DNA of 64,000 nucleotides from Micromussa lordhowensis (Eukaryota; Cnidaria; Anthozoa; Scleractinia; Lobophylliidae). A program made the translations under genes and the position numbers. The first letter of the stretch is position 1. Every line of letters begins with the position of its first letter. Shown here piece after piece: positions 47,201 through 51,502 of the stretch. The notes beneath the pieces were generated by a model. It ran no database searches. It saw only the letters and a list, made by a program, of their open reading frames with translations, and was not told where the DNA came from. The DNA lies in contig OZ026605.1 of NCBI GenBank assembly GCA_964020085.1, forward strand, positions 27,589,798 to 27,653,797. Direction: 5' to 3'.

Positions 47201-48734
47201 GATCATACAATATCATACGATAATGGAACGATCTGTAAATAATAACAGCGGTTTTCACGGTTAGCTTTTCTTGTATGCATTACAATGTAATGCAACGTAT
47301 AGATGTTAGGCAATTTAGAGCACTGAACTATGGACTTGGCGCGGCAAAACCGAGTGCTAGGCATTCATTCACCACCACCTATTGCTTCGAACCTATGTGA
47401 AAATTGAAACCAAGACCAATTGAAAGTAAGATCACTAGTCAGTCAGGGACGTTTTAGTCTAAACCGAACAATGGTAATTTTCCTTTAAAAGCTTTCAATC
47501 TTATATACACGAACAGTCTCTTTCTTTGTATAAAGAGAATTTATTTCGTACTAAAATCGGCAACCTGAATAACTGTAGGAATAGTTGCCGAGCCGAAAGA
47601 ACCGGCTGTTCTTCACCCGTTCAGCGACGTATTCCTAAAAAAATGTAGCGCGACTGAGTTTAATCTGCAGAACAAGTAAAATGGTCACCCAGCTATAGGG
47701 AAGGCATTTGCTGAGATCTTAAACACGAGTAAATACCTGTTTCAAGTGGGAAGGAACCCATTGTGACCCACAGGCACATGGCTCCAGCATATTATAGCGA
47801 TCAAAGAGAGCTGGAAAAATCAGTTAGTTATAACAACTTACGTACGTTCGTGTAGATACGAAAATCGAAGCTTGAAATAAAACTTTTAAACACTGTTCAT
47901 TGTTATTGGGTAAAGCTTTTAGGAGACAGGTCGACTTCTTGATGTTAATCACGTTCGTAAAAAAATAATGTTTTAGACGACATATGAACAAAATAAATGG
48001 GTAGTCAATGTAACGAACCATGTATGAATAGAAGAAATTCATAGATTCATCTATGAATGGAATAAATGGGTAGTCAAAGTAGTGAACCATCTATTAATGG
48101 AATAGGCCGGCGAGTCAAGTTAGAGATGCTGATAAAATATCTATTTTGAAAAAGGTTAGAAGTTTTCTTGGAGTAATTTGAATTTTTTTGTTTTGTTTTG
48201 TTTTTGGTTTATCTAAGTTTTTTTTAATCTATGGTACATATGTATATGTAGTTTATTATTTTATTCATGAGGTTTTCCTAGTATGGCGCGGTTTGCTTTT
48301 GGTTACCTCCATCTCCCGTTACTGTAATTTTAATCACTATTTTTGTAAGTATGGAGCCGCAAATGTAATAAATCTAACTCGATGTTGTGGTAACCAATTT
48401 ATATCAGCTGCTTCGTAAAAGAGGCAAGTACTTCATCAAGATATTGTTCATTTTATTTTTTTGCCTTGGTGTGAGGCCTACCCAAATCATTATTTATTTT
48501 GGTAACCTTGCAAAAACCCGTACCTAACTGGGTTGTTCAATATGACTGTTTATTTCAGTTCTAGTTATCTCGTAAAGAAACCATGTGTCTAAGTTCGTCT
48601 TGTCGATTTTCTTTTTAGACGAACACAGCAAGCAAGTTATATGAGAGCAGTTCAAATATCAACCTACCTTGTCCAAAACCCACATTCAAAATTACGAGAA
48701 CAATAAACGTTGATATCAGATAGCAAAGATTCAT
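7742..48734 (-). CDS. Secreted discoidin / collagen-like multidomain protein, 20 exons, 1,368 residues
   Basis: Twenty exons with GT-AG borders and consistent phases sum to 4,107 nt with no internal stop. Order: signal peptide (1-22); F5/8 type C domain 1 (about 30-183); linker; F5/8 type C domain 2 (about 228-371); linker with DTIYVKGHIKMRGI-type text (372-470); glycine-rich collagen-like region broken by Cys-containing segments (about 470-680); a long, mostly helical, charged region (about 690-1150); and a Cys-rich C-terminus (about 1240-1368). Discoidin domains usually bind carbohydrate or lipid, and collagen-like runs suggest oligomerisation, so an extracellular-matrix, mucus or cell-surface role is inferred. 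I do not recognise the helical region as a named family. Introns reach over 5 kb and host most of the mobile DNA here. Uncertain points are the weak donor of exon 12 and the exact ends of exons 6 and 9. Confidence 0.8.
8652..8866 (-). CDS. Exon 19: Cys-rich segment (1250-1321)
   Basis: The acceptor AATTTCAG precedes 8866. It encodes eight cysteines, with LFCMEENDQRFQPMCCHF and DSPCDD among them, suggesting a disulphide-stabilised extracellular domain. The donor GAT|GTGAGT is strong, phase 0. Confidence 0.8.
9180..10100 (+). mobile_element. 5'-truncated non-LTR retrotransposon (LINE) fragment
   Basis: Two ORFs in different frames (9226-9609, 9611-9940) carry the C-terminal part of a LINE reverse transcriptase: VKYLGILLDSNLSWKSHIEY, MSYGLLAAWG and LQKRVLRLIYF, followed by ARFGAKLWNS. 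This block lies after the catalytic YxDD region in jockey/CR1/L2-type elements. The catalytic part is missing and a stop plus frame change separates the halves, so it is dead. It lies antisense to the large gene, in the intron between exons 18 and 19. Confidence 0.85.
10363..10533. mobile_element. Foldback element (MITE-like)
   Basis: Arms of about 75 bp face each other: ACTGGTTTCAACTAGTG on the left is matched by CACTAGTGGAAACCAG on the right, and TAATTAGCGCCTTTTGTT near the centre by its inverse. It has no coding sequence. Confidence 0.7.
10557..10945 (+). repeat. Interspersed repeat family A, copy 1
   Basis: About 390 bp that recurs in inverted orientation at 22243-22622. Shared landmarks include TTCTCCGATTCTTATTGG, TACCCGGATGGATAG, AAAATTTAGTGGTGAG and GTTGCCCCTTGGAAATT. 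It carries no ORF. A partial inverse of its right end follows at 10984-11040. Confidence 0.65.
11175..11400 (-). CDS. Exon 18: C-terminal region (1175-1249)
   Basis: The acceptor AATTGTAG precedes 11400. It encodes MYVELYGNKTQDEKSLKLPA and FNRFAITNTEKCIKETKKGK, a more beta-like stretch after the helices. The donor is AAAA|GTAAGT, phase 1. Confidence 0.82.
11591..11886 (+). repeat. Diverged copy of the foldback family at 31881-32419
   Basis: It shares with 32190-32419 the text AGCAACATGTTCACCAATGA, GGTTATAATGACCC and TCTTGGAAAGT, with many substitutions. It represents the right arm of that element. Confidence 0.6.
11885..12118 (+). repeat. Interspersed repeat family B, copy 1
   Basis: Inverted relative to 22975-23225. 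Both copies share ATTTACACTA, TTTTCAAATATCAC, a TATGACTGAG arm and GGCCTGCTCTCAGCCAATCA. Both ends carry TATATGACyGAG-like inverted arms, as in a MITE. Confidence 0.6.
13938..14341 (-). CDS. Exon 17: helical region (1040-1174)
   Basis: The acceptor ATTTTAAG precedes 14341. It encodes LFICVKEQKGITLLPSS, a helical LLTSYKQLETSFAMQLLDTF segment and TVQCFSKFHYTSKIHKWSF. The donor is GCT|GTAAGT, phase 0. Confidence 0.82.
15571..15676. mobile_element. Hairpin element, ~106 bp
   Basis: An imperfect palindrome whose arms GGACTGGAACTAGC and GCTAGTTCCAGTCC meet at the centre TGCGGGGGAATATCCCCGCA, with CGTATTC/GAATACG at the ends. A MITE or foldback remnant is the simplest reading. Confidence 0.65.
16397..16649 (-). 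CDS. Exon 16: helical region (956-1039)
   Basis: The acceptor ATCCAAAG precedes 16649. It encodes MEGLAADLVCMLDDSERSLA, KLQEQIKRFFIAG and IRNLEETSNAIKSF. The donor is GGCG|GTAAGC, phase 1. Confidence 0.8.
17543..17642. repeat. 50-bp tandem duplication
   Basis: Two adjacent copies, each starting GTAATTT(T/G)AGCACAGGCG, with moderate divergence. A second local duplication (GAATCACGTGCAG, spaced about 103 bp) lies at 17739-17870. Confidence 0.55.
18480..18810 (+). repeat. Interspersed repeat family D, copy 1
   Basis: Similar sequence recurs at 36955-37290 and, in part, at 49560-49735. Shared landmarks are an AGTGACAGATGTT-like start, GGCCGCyAyGTT, CACCAACATGGCGTC, CTCTATAAATTTGG and a late GAAACCAGCAATT. 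No coding potential is seen; it is probably a non-autonomous mobile family. Confidence 0.55.
19400..19750 (-). CDS. Exon 15: helical region with hydrophobic stretch (839-955)
   Basis: A 351-nt symmetric exon between TTATCAG and AAG|GTAATA. It encodes IKEFESSMKSSLEEITAQL, a hydrophobic LFVILQGLTGFASGII and a second hydrophobic helix SIAAALEVAGHFA. No family is recognised. The layout of amphipathic helices around a hydrophobic hairpin resembles several unrelated helical-bundle proteins, so function is not assigned. Confidence 0.82.
20357..20658 (-). CDS. Exon 14: basic helical region (738-838)
   Basis: The acceptor CACCATAG precedes 20658. Strongly helical, charged text (VMKRRAEKIKDYAMPYENAY; KKRLVEARRIAISQKGVYVQ) suggests a coiled coil or helical bundle. 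The donor CAG|GTAAGT is strong, phase 0. Confidence 0.82.
20659..22242. other. Intron sequence without recognised features
   Basis: Part of the intron between exons 13 and 14. It contains a run of about 13 G at 21513 but no ORF with domain character and no RNA gene that I could support. Confidence 0.4.
22243..22622 (-). repeat. Interspersed repeat family A, copy 2
   Basis: Inverse of 10557-10945, with the same GGGGCAACTATC edge and CCGATTCTTATTGG inverse. The order of families A and B differs between the two loci, so they are separate insertions and not one inverted duplication. Confidence 0.65.
22975..23225 (-). repeat. Interspersed repeat family B, copy 2
   Basis: Inverse of 11885-12118, including GATTGGCTGAGAGCAGGCC and the AGTGTAAATCCTTAATTG end. 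It lies directly downstream, in transcript direction, of exon 13. Confidence 0.6.
23422..23646 (-). CDS. Exon 13: end of glycine-rich part, start of helical region (663-737)
   Basis: The acceptor TTTATTAG precedes 23646. It encodes PVSPGSDGQVESSYLQKLNL, then a helical stretch with YGEDLIWANKITKAETVLKF. The donor is ATTG|GTGAGT, phase 1. Confidence 0.8.
24110..24154. repeat. Perfect 45-bp hairpin
   Basis: Two 21-bp arms (ATCCCGTGGAGATCATAGACT and its exact inverse) separated by TTT. It would form a stable stem-loop in RNA or cruciform DNA. Confidence 0.85.
24577..24770. repeat. ~97-bp tandem duplication
   Basis: Two adjacent copies share TTTTCCAC(G/A)GAAA, TATTCAAACnTGC-like text and the exact end AACGCCTAGTGATTCCAAAG. 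Confidence 0.7.
25546..28440. repeat. Satellite array of ~128-bp units with higher-order structure
   Basis: About 22 full units plus a degenerate last one, each beginning GATGCCAGGACTTCAACCTGG. Units are nearly identical except for a short variable segment after CTATGAA. Variants there (GTCGAAAAAAAACAC; GGTAAAAAACAAAACAAC; CAGCGCTACAAAAAACC; GTCGAAAAAAACCGTGACT) fall in the same five-unit order at 26696-27346 and 27347-27996, a period of about 650 bp. Every unit carries perfect inverted arms GGATATATAACAT and ATGTTATATATCC, and a small CCAGG/CCTGG hairpin. The array lies in the intron between exons 12 and 13. The last unit degrades into an A run at about 28399. Confidence 0.92.
28410..28910 (-). 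CDS. Unrecognised ORF, 166 residues, abutting the satellite
   Basis: An open frame from an ATG at 28910 with ordinary amino-acid composition (for example KVCGVPLARFMATSPLVANF and LDGAQLDRGLYKDVVP). The last dozen residues are translated from the degenerate satellite unit. It lies in an intron of the large gene on the same strand, but its phase does not fit between exons 12 and 13, and those two join well without it. It contains an exact 25-bp palindrome at 28871-28895. It could be a fragment of an unknown mobile element, a nested gene, or chance. Confidence 0.35.
   Translation of the reverse strand: MVDFDIRRAELVECPTNDSRDWFLLNSKVCGVPLARFMATSPLVANFPGEFRTVSLDGAQLDRGLYKDVVPTASSFGVVSAILPETRRRHEDAYSWLVDAINSLKIESRPETSESSDRKDETTPQTCADSTTNSFSDITLRLQRMKTEVVAVCLSFSGIYNMIYGC
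29323..29460 (-). CDS. Exon 12: glycine-rich, Cys-containing segment (617-662)
   Basis: The acceptor ATTTTTAG precedes 29460. It encodes GQGGRGGSGIKCLVDIAGN, then CHSDGRK and GSPGAKGSDGK. The donor AAAA|GTTGAG is weak, but it gives phase 1 and joins to PVSPGSDGQV of exon 13. An upstream GTGACG is an alternative of the same phase. The intron that follows holds the 128-bp satellite. Confidence 0.7.
29900..30701. repeat. ~0.8-kb region bounded by 25-bp inverted repeats
   Basis: TTTTATTCCCTTCAAG with TTAGGGGGA at 29900-29924 is matched by its inverse at 30677-30701 with one mismatch. ATGGCCAT-type text lies just inside both ends. Probably a non-autonomous DNA element; it has no ORF. Confidence 0.5.
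31060..31179 (-). CDS. Exon 11: glycine-rich segment (577-616)
   Basis: A phase 1-1 exon between CCAAACAG and GATG|GTAAGA. It encodes NGGDAGRQTISVKRVQGHLN, a cysteine, then GTGGAAAKNGVGGDG. Confidence 0.8.
31881..32419. mobile_element. Foldback MITE with ~200-bp inverted arms
   Basis: The ends are TAAGGTGGCTCGAAACAG and CTGTATCAAGCCACCTTA. Long matching arms include CTTTCCAAGACTTAGAGT, GGTTATAATGACCC and GGTTACCATAGCAACAATAT in inverse order. The centre at about 32120 is short. A related arm lies at 11591-11886. Confidence 0.75.
33309..33444 (-). CDS. Exon 10: Cys-containing collagen-like segment (532-576)
   Basis: The acceptor TTAACAG precedes 33444. It encodes RPDKTWHDCRYKEGKGGDRG, then TPGYRGKDGEDGGYAGYS with Gly at every third position in part. 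The donor is TCAG|GTAAAC, phase 1. Confidence 0.8.
33767..33882 (-). CDS. Exon 9: collagen-like segment (493-531)
   Basis: The acceptor CCTGCAAG precedes 33882. It encodes VEIFADTAVGRMTILTSG and then GGDGKQGQDGSNGKKGAD. The donor CGTAAG|GTATGG gives phase 0. A second possible donor five bases upstream (AAAC|GTAAGG) would need an alternative acceptor in exon 10. Confidence 0.75.
34600..34771 (-). CDS. Exon 8: GHIKMRGI segment and first collagen-like residues (436-492)
   Basis: The acceptor CATTAG precedes 34771. It encodes GHIKMRGIKKLSMYSREVVF, then LRAPELKQEFQTLPP, then DGDDGKHGVNGA. The donor is ATAG|GTAGGT, phase 1. It marks the change from linker to glycine-rich sequence. Confidence 0.8.
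35331..35670 (-). repeat. Decamer array (AAGGTACGTT)n directly at the 5' splice site of exon 7
   Basis: About 34 tandem copies of a 10-bp unit, read on the minus strand as AAGGTACGTT, with scattered point changes and one shorter unit. Each unit reads AAG|GTACGT, a good match to the 5' splice-site consensus. The array starts in the last codons of exon 7 and fills the first third of the intron. The simplest origin is tandem amplification of the exon-intron junction. Confidence 0.9.
35667..35812 (-). CDS. Exon 7: linker exon abutting a splice-donor array (387-435)
   Basis: The acceptor ATCCAACAG precedes 35812. It encodes RYQVLGRKVHMDYVHES and DLEILADTIYVK. The last bases, GTTAAG, are already repeat-type sequence. 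The intron opens with GTACGT and then over 300 bp of the same decamer. Ending at the first donor gives phase 0 and joins perfectly to exon 8; each later donor would add VR then stop. Confidence 0.78.
36257..36401 (-). CDS. Exon 6: F5/8 type C domain 2, second half (339-386)
   Basis: The acceptor CTTACAG precedes 36401. It encodes VFTGNSDRDSIVTHVL, IIARYVQIKPIAW and LRLEFSGC, the classic end of the domain. The donor TCGG|GTATGG leaves phase 1, which matches exon 7. A later GTGAGT near 36187 is stronger but would add residues that do not fit the domain. Confidence 0.8.
36452..36723 (-). mobile_element. tRNA-derived SINE
   Basis: On the minus strand the 5' end has a tRNA-like head with box A (TAGCCTCATGGTTAGCGC) and box B (GGGTTCGAGCCC), but the acceptor stem does not pair. 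A body follows with AACTCTCACAGTGCCT, AATGCTGGGGGTAACCCTGC and GATGGACTAGCATCCCATCC. From memory of cnidarian sequence this is a widespread SINE type there. It lies in the same orientation as the host gene, in the intron between exons 5 and 6. Confidence 0.8.
36955..37290 (+). repeat. Interspersed repeat family D, copy 2
   Basis: Shares ATGACAGATGTTACAGTT, CACCAACTTGGCGTC and TGGAAACCAGCAATTCT with 18480-18810, plus CTCCTAATAACGCGCGAA, which is also seen near 57430. Confidence 0.5.
38555..38667. mobile_element. Foldback element, 113 bp
   Basis: The arms CAATTATTCCAT...TTGGATATGAGAT and their inverse meet at GGCCCTACGGGCC. It lies in the intron between exons 5 and 6, just after the exon 5 donor. 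No coding sequence. Confidence 0.65.
38728..39059 (-). CDS. Exon 5: F5/8 type C domain 2, first half (228-338)
   Basis: The acceptor ATCATCAG precedes 39059. It encodes LGLASGLVTDQQMSAS, WKTDYSDQDPFLQVDF and VKSYTLSYSVDG, the canonical start and core of a discoidin domain. It ends GATAAG|GTAAAA, phase 0. Confidence 0.88.
39955..40065 (-). CDS. Exon 4: linker between discoidin domains (191-227)
   Basis: A 111-nt phase 1-1 exon between TTTGTAG and GCAG|GTAATA. It encodes a charged linker with one cysteine (KCVALQEKGDES) and no recognised domain. Confidence 0.75.
41180..41315 (+). mobile_element. Second tRNA-derived SINE
   Basis: The head GTCTCCAGTAGCTCAGTGG has box A (TAGCTCAGTGGTAGAGC) and box B (GGGTTCAAATCCC). 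The acceptor arms mismatch and position 37 is a T, which argues against a functional tRNA. A GGCTCGGATTTTTTCCGAGT stem-loop and an A run follow. ATTGTTACATTA occurs at 41136-41147 and 41303-41314 and may relate to insertion, but the A run lies outside the second copy. Confidence 0.65.
41608..41761 (-). CDS. Exon 3: F5/8 type C domain 1, second half (residues 140-190)
   Basis: The acceptor TTTGATAG gives phase 0 and the EFHRKGENKTVDQHKLP start; a nearer CACAG would break frame. The end of the domain is clear: SARYVRFHPARR, then CLRVEIYGF. The donor is AAAA|GTAAGC, phase 1. Confidence 0.85.
43250..44098. mobile_element. Nested non-autonomous element with inverted ends
   Basis: AAGGACTTTAAGATACGGTACGGC near 43253 (text split only for length) faces GCCGTAGCGTATCTTAAAGT at 44072-44091. 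There is no coding content. It lies inside the THAP element, so it is the younger insertion. Confidence 0.55.
44338..45051 (-). pseudogene. THAP-domain gene remnant, two exons
   Basis: Exon 1 (45051-44691) starts MPDKCVVFGFN and then hits a stop unless the frame changes. The rest of the THAP domain follows in another frame: NRPNKEKGISL, KKWVDFVKLKRARWEPTKYS, VCSKHF and EDY. Exon 2 (44532-44338) joins in phase 0 (SARK|RKKDALESPEII) and ends at TAG with a basic KRRRKSKEQ stretch. The second zinc cysteine of the C2CH module is lost and a frameshift lies between the zinc ligands, so it cannot bind zinc as THAP. No catalytic DDE region is present. Confidence 0.7.
45869..45985 (+). repeat. TTTC/TCTC microsatellite
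   Basis: A polypyrimidine run of TTTCTTTC and TTTCTCTC units on the plus strand, in intron 2 of the large gene close to the end of exon 2. Ser/Phe/Leu-rich ORFs over it are low-complexity artefacts. Confidence 0.9.
46083..46432 (-). CDS. Exon 2: F5/8 type C domain 1, first half (residues 23-139)
   Basis: The acceptor ATTCAG precedes 46432. Domain signatures: PIGVSDPQKIPD, YGRLSG, CLQVDLGKPFEICGIATQG and WVTDFKVSYL, the usual strand pattern of discoidin domains. It ends GTG|GTGAGA in phase 0, at the same structural point where domain 2 is split. Confidence 0.85.
47992..48104. repeat. 69-bp tandem duplication
   Basis: AATAAATGGGTAGTCAA occurs at 47992 and 48061 with similar following text (GAACCATnTATnAATGG-like). 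It lies in intron 1 of the large gene. Confidence 0.6.
48668..48734 (-). CDS. Exon 1: start codon and signal peptide
   Basis: ATG at 48734 begins MNLCYLISTFIVLVILNVGFGQ, shown here only to mark the hydrophobic core and small-residue cleavage region. The donor is CAAG|GTAGGT. The exon ends in phase 1, which joins exactly to the first F5/8C exon at 46432. Confidence 0.75.
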
Positions 48735-49559
48735 CGGCTCTTGCAGTTCCCAAATGTATACGCGGAGAAAAACGACGTGCAATTTAAAAAAACTCTGAGC
48801 AGTGTCTACGCGATCTACTTTCGCCTAATGAATGAACATGTTCAGGTATCAACAAAGAGTGAAAAGAACAAATTCATTAATAACGAATAACATACATTTT
48901 TCCACTCATGTTTTGACAGGAAAGATACGCTTGCAATCTTTAAACAAGCTGGCTGTCAGGTAGCTGAGGAATACTGTAAGAGTATACCTGTACACTCGTG
49001 ATTCAGTGAAAAATCTCTCGCTATTGATGATGATGTGGCCCGAAGCTTTTCATCAAGGTCTAGTATACTTGTCACAAAGTTGTGCAAGAGCTGGTTAGGG
49101 ATTGTTTTCCAGGAGGCTTCTGAATCGTCTTAAATTCTGTTGACCCAACCTATTTTGAGCGCCTTTTCCATAATCTTAAAATCACACATTTTCAATCCTC
49201 CAATTACGGTATTTCCTTTAATTTTAGGGAACTTCCCCTCCGAAATAAAGTTGAAGATTAGTTTAGGTAGGTAGCTAAGGACTGTACTTAAAGAGTGCCT
49301 GTATACTCGTGTTTCATCGTGAAATCTCTCGCTATTTCACTGAGTTAGGAAGGAAAAAGGAAAACAAAAGACTCGCTTCTAAGAAAATCACAGACATCAG
49401 TGACAGTGGTGTCAAGGGAGTTGACATATTGAAAACTTGATCATTGTGGTTCAGTCCATGGCCCATCTTTTGTTAAGACTAAATCTTGTCTTTTTTATTC
49501 TGTCACCATTTCTCCTGCTTGTATATGTCTATGAAATGTAAGTTTGTGTCTTTAAAGAA

Positions 49560-49735
49560 GTGTGTTATGAGTCGGAGCTCTAGTGTAACAACTTTTCATT
49601 TCTATAGTAAACTGAATAACCAATGTGTTTCTGACGGCTGCCATGTTTGTGCCCCTCGCAGCCAGTCGGGGGAGGGGGGAGACACCAACATGGAGTCTCT
49701 CTCCATTCAAAGCTCTATAAATTTGGATGAACAGT
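49560..49735 (+). repeat. Interspersed repeat family D, copy 3 (cut by a transposon)
   Basis: Shares GGAGCTCTAG, CACCAACATGGAGTCTC and CTCTATAAATTTGG with the other copies and stops at the left terminal repeat of the next element, which seems to have inserted into it. Confidence 0.5.
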
Positions 49736-49809
49736 CCGGTCACACCGATTCAGGCTATTACCGGAAGTTGCATGAAAGCGAGGCCTAAGGGCCAAGAACT
49801 CAATACAAT

Positions 49810-51276
49810 ATGGCGGAAGATAAAGAGAGAAGTCACAGCAGCCACAAATGCTGCGCTGCAGCGCAATGTATCAATCGTTCAGACAATCGGAAAGATCTCA
49901 CCTTTCACGCTTTTCCCCAAGACCAAGATCAGAGGAAAATATGGATGGCAAAAATGAAACGTGGCGATCAAAAATTCACATCTAATACATCACTTTTCTG
50001 CTGTTCGGCACATTTCACCGCGAAAGATTATAGATCTTCCTTGACTGGAAAAAGACGCGATCTGATCAAGAATGCGGTTCCTTCTATTTTTCCGTGGACG
50101 GAGGACTACGATAAAGGAATTCTAACTGAGAGGTCCGAAAGAGCAAACGTTCGTGATAGCAAAAAGCTTCAACTATCAGTTGCTCCCGTGGTTGCTACGG
50201 ACTCTGTCAACACTGCTGAGAAAGAAGAAGCCAAACCGCAAGAGATTGAAGAGAGGGACTTAGTTGCCGAGATTTGCGAACTCAGGCAAAAAGTGTTTCT
50301 TTTGAAATTTGGCCTGGAACGTTTCAGTTCCAATGACGATGACATATTTTTCTACACAGGATTTTCGTCTTATGAAACCTTGCTAACATTTTGGAACTTC
50401 GTCAAACCGAGTGCTGAGTCGCTTCTCAGTTGGAACCAGGCACGTTCTAAAGTTAATGGAGAACTCCAGGACAATGCATTTCCTTACTTACACGGTCAAA
50501 AGAAAGAAAAACAACGGACACGAGAGATTGAGCCAATTGATCAGTTGTGGATGTTTCTTTCGAGGATGCGACTTGGACTGTTTGAGCGTGACTTGGCACA
50601 TAGATTTAACGTGTCTGTAGGCACTGTATCCGATATTGTTATCACTTGGGCAAACTACCTTTACCTGGTGTTGGGTAGTTTGCCTATATGGCCTTCAAAA
50701 GATAAGATAAAACAGCACTTACCAGAATCATTTAAGGGGAGGTATGAGAGTGTACGCCGAGGAATTCTTGATTGCACTGAGTTGAAATGTGAACTTCCCA
50801 AGGATTATCAGAAGCATTCAGAGATGTACTCTGATTACAAGTCTCATGACACATTCAAGGGGTTGATATGTATTTCACCTTCTGGTTGGATTACCTTTGT
50901 TAGCCAGTTATATCCTGGAAGAATCAGTGACAAAGAAGTTGTAGAAAAGAGTAACTTTTGCCAGCTAATTGAACCAGGGGATCAATATCTAGCAGACAAA
51001 GGGTTTGAAATTCATGACCTCATTGCTCTCAGAGGAGGGAGTTTATATATTCCTCCAAAGAGATTCTCTGTATTTGACCAGTTTACAGAATCCCAATGTT
51101 TTGAGACCATGAGTATAGCTAATGTGCGAATACATGTAGAAAGAGGAATAAAAAGGATAAAGGCTTGGAATATTTTCAATCAAGTTCTGCCTCTTTCCAG
51201 CTTTGGATCCATTAATCAGATCTGGACTGTGTGTGCATTGTTAGTCAACTTTCAAAACCCAATCATTTCTGTTTAA
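49810..51276 (+). CDS. THAP-DDE transposase of the ISL2EU-type element
   Basis: An intact single-exon frame of 488 residues. N-terminus: THAP C2CH zinc finger with C15, C20, FHAFP (32-36), W45, C65 and H68, then AVPSIFPW. A coiled stretch follows (about 130-170). The C-terminal catalytic domain has the HARBI1/DDE_Tnp_4 look: helix-turn-helix RDLAHRFNVSVGTVSDIV, then GILDCTEL (D321), YLADKGFEI (D396) and HVERGIKRIK (E444), so the DDE triad is present. It probably binds the terminal repeats through THAP and cuts and rejoins DNA. The start at 49810 is the first ATG after the TIR in frame with the zinc ligands. Confidence 0.9.
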   Translation: MAEDKERSHSSHKCCAAAQCINRSDNRKDLTFHAFPQDQDQRKIWMAKMKRGDQKFTSNTSLFCCSAHFTAKDYRSSLTGKRRDLIKNAVPSIFPWTEDYDKGILTERSERANVRDSKKLQLSVAPVVATDSVNTAEKEEAKPQEIEERDLVAEICELRQKVFLLKFGLERFSSNDDDIFFYTGFSSYETLLTFWNFVKPSAESLLSWNQARSKVNGELQDNAFPYLHGQKKEKQRTREIEPIDQLWMFLSRMRLGLFERDLAHRFNVSVGTVSDIVITWANYLYLVLGSLPIWPSKDKIKQHLPESFKGRYESVRRGILDCTELKCELPKDYQKHSEMYSDYKSHDTFKGLICISPSGWITFVSQLYPGRISDKEVVEKSNFCQLIEPGDQYLADKGFEIHDLIALRGGSLYIPPKRFSVFDQFTESQCFETMSIANVRIHVERGIKRIKAWNIFNQVLPLSSFGSINQIWTVCALLVNFQNPIISV

Positions 51277-51502
51277 AGAAACAATTTATTTATTCTATTT
51301 TTAAGTGATATTTACATTGAAATAGCACTTGAATACAGAATCAAACTAGAAGTACTTTTGAGAAGATATAGATGTCAGCTCTGTAAAACCTGCCTTTCAG
51401 ACAGCAGAAAATTAAGCCTCTTCAAGAACTCCTGCATTTAGGCTTAGTTTTTTCATTCATGAAAAGTTCACAATTTAAATTTCACAGTATGCAGAGTTTA
51501 AG

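Noticed and set aside
47741..47814. Possible extra exon of the large gene (acceptor TTTTTCCAG, donor CAG|GTATTT, encoding LFDRYNMLEPCACGSQW)
   Set aside because: It is 74 nt and would break the frame between exon 1 and exon 2, which otherwise join perfectly (phase 1 to phase 1). At most an alternative exon.
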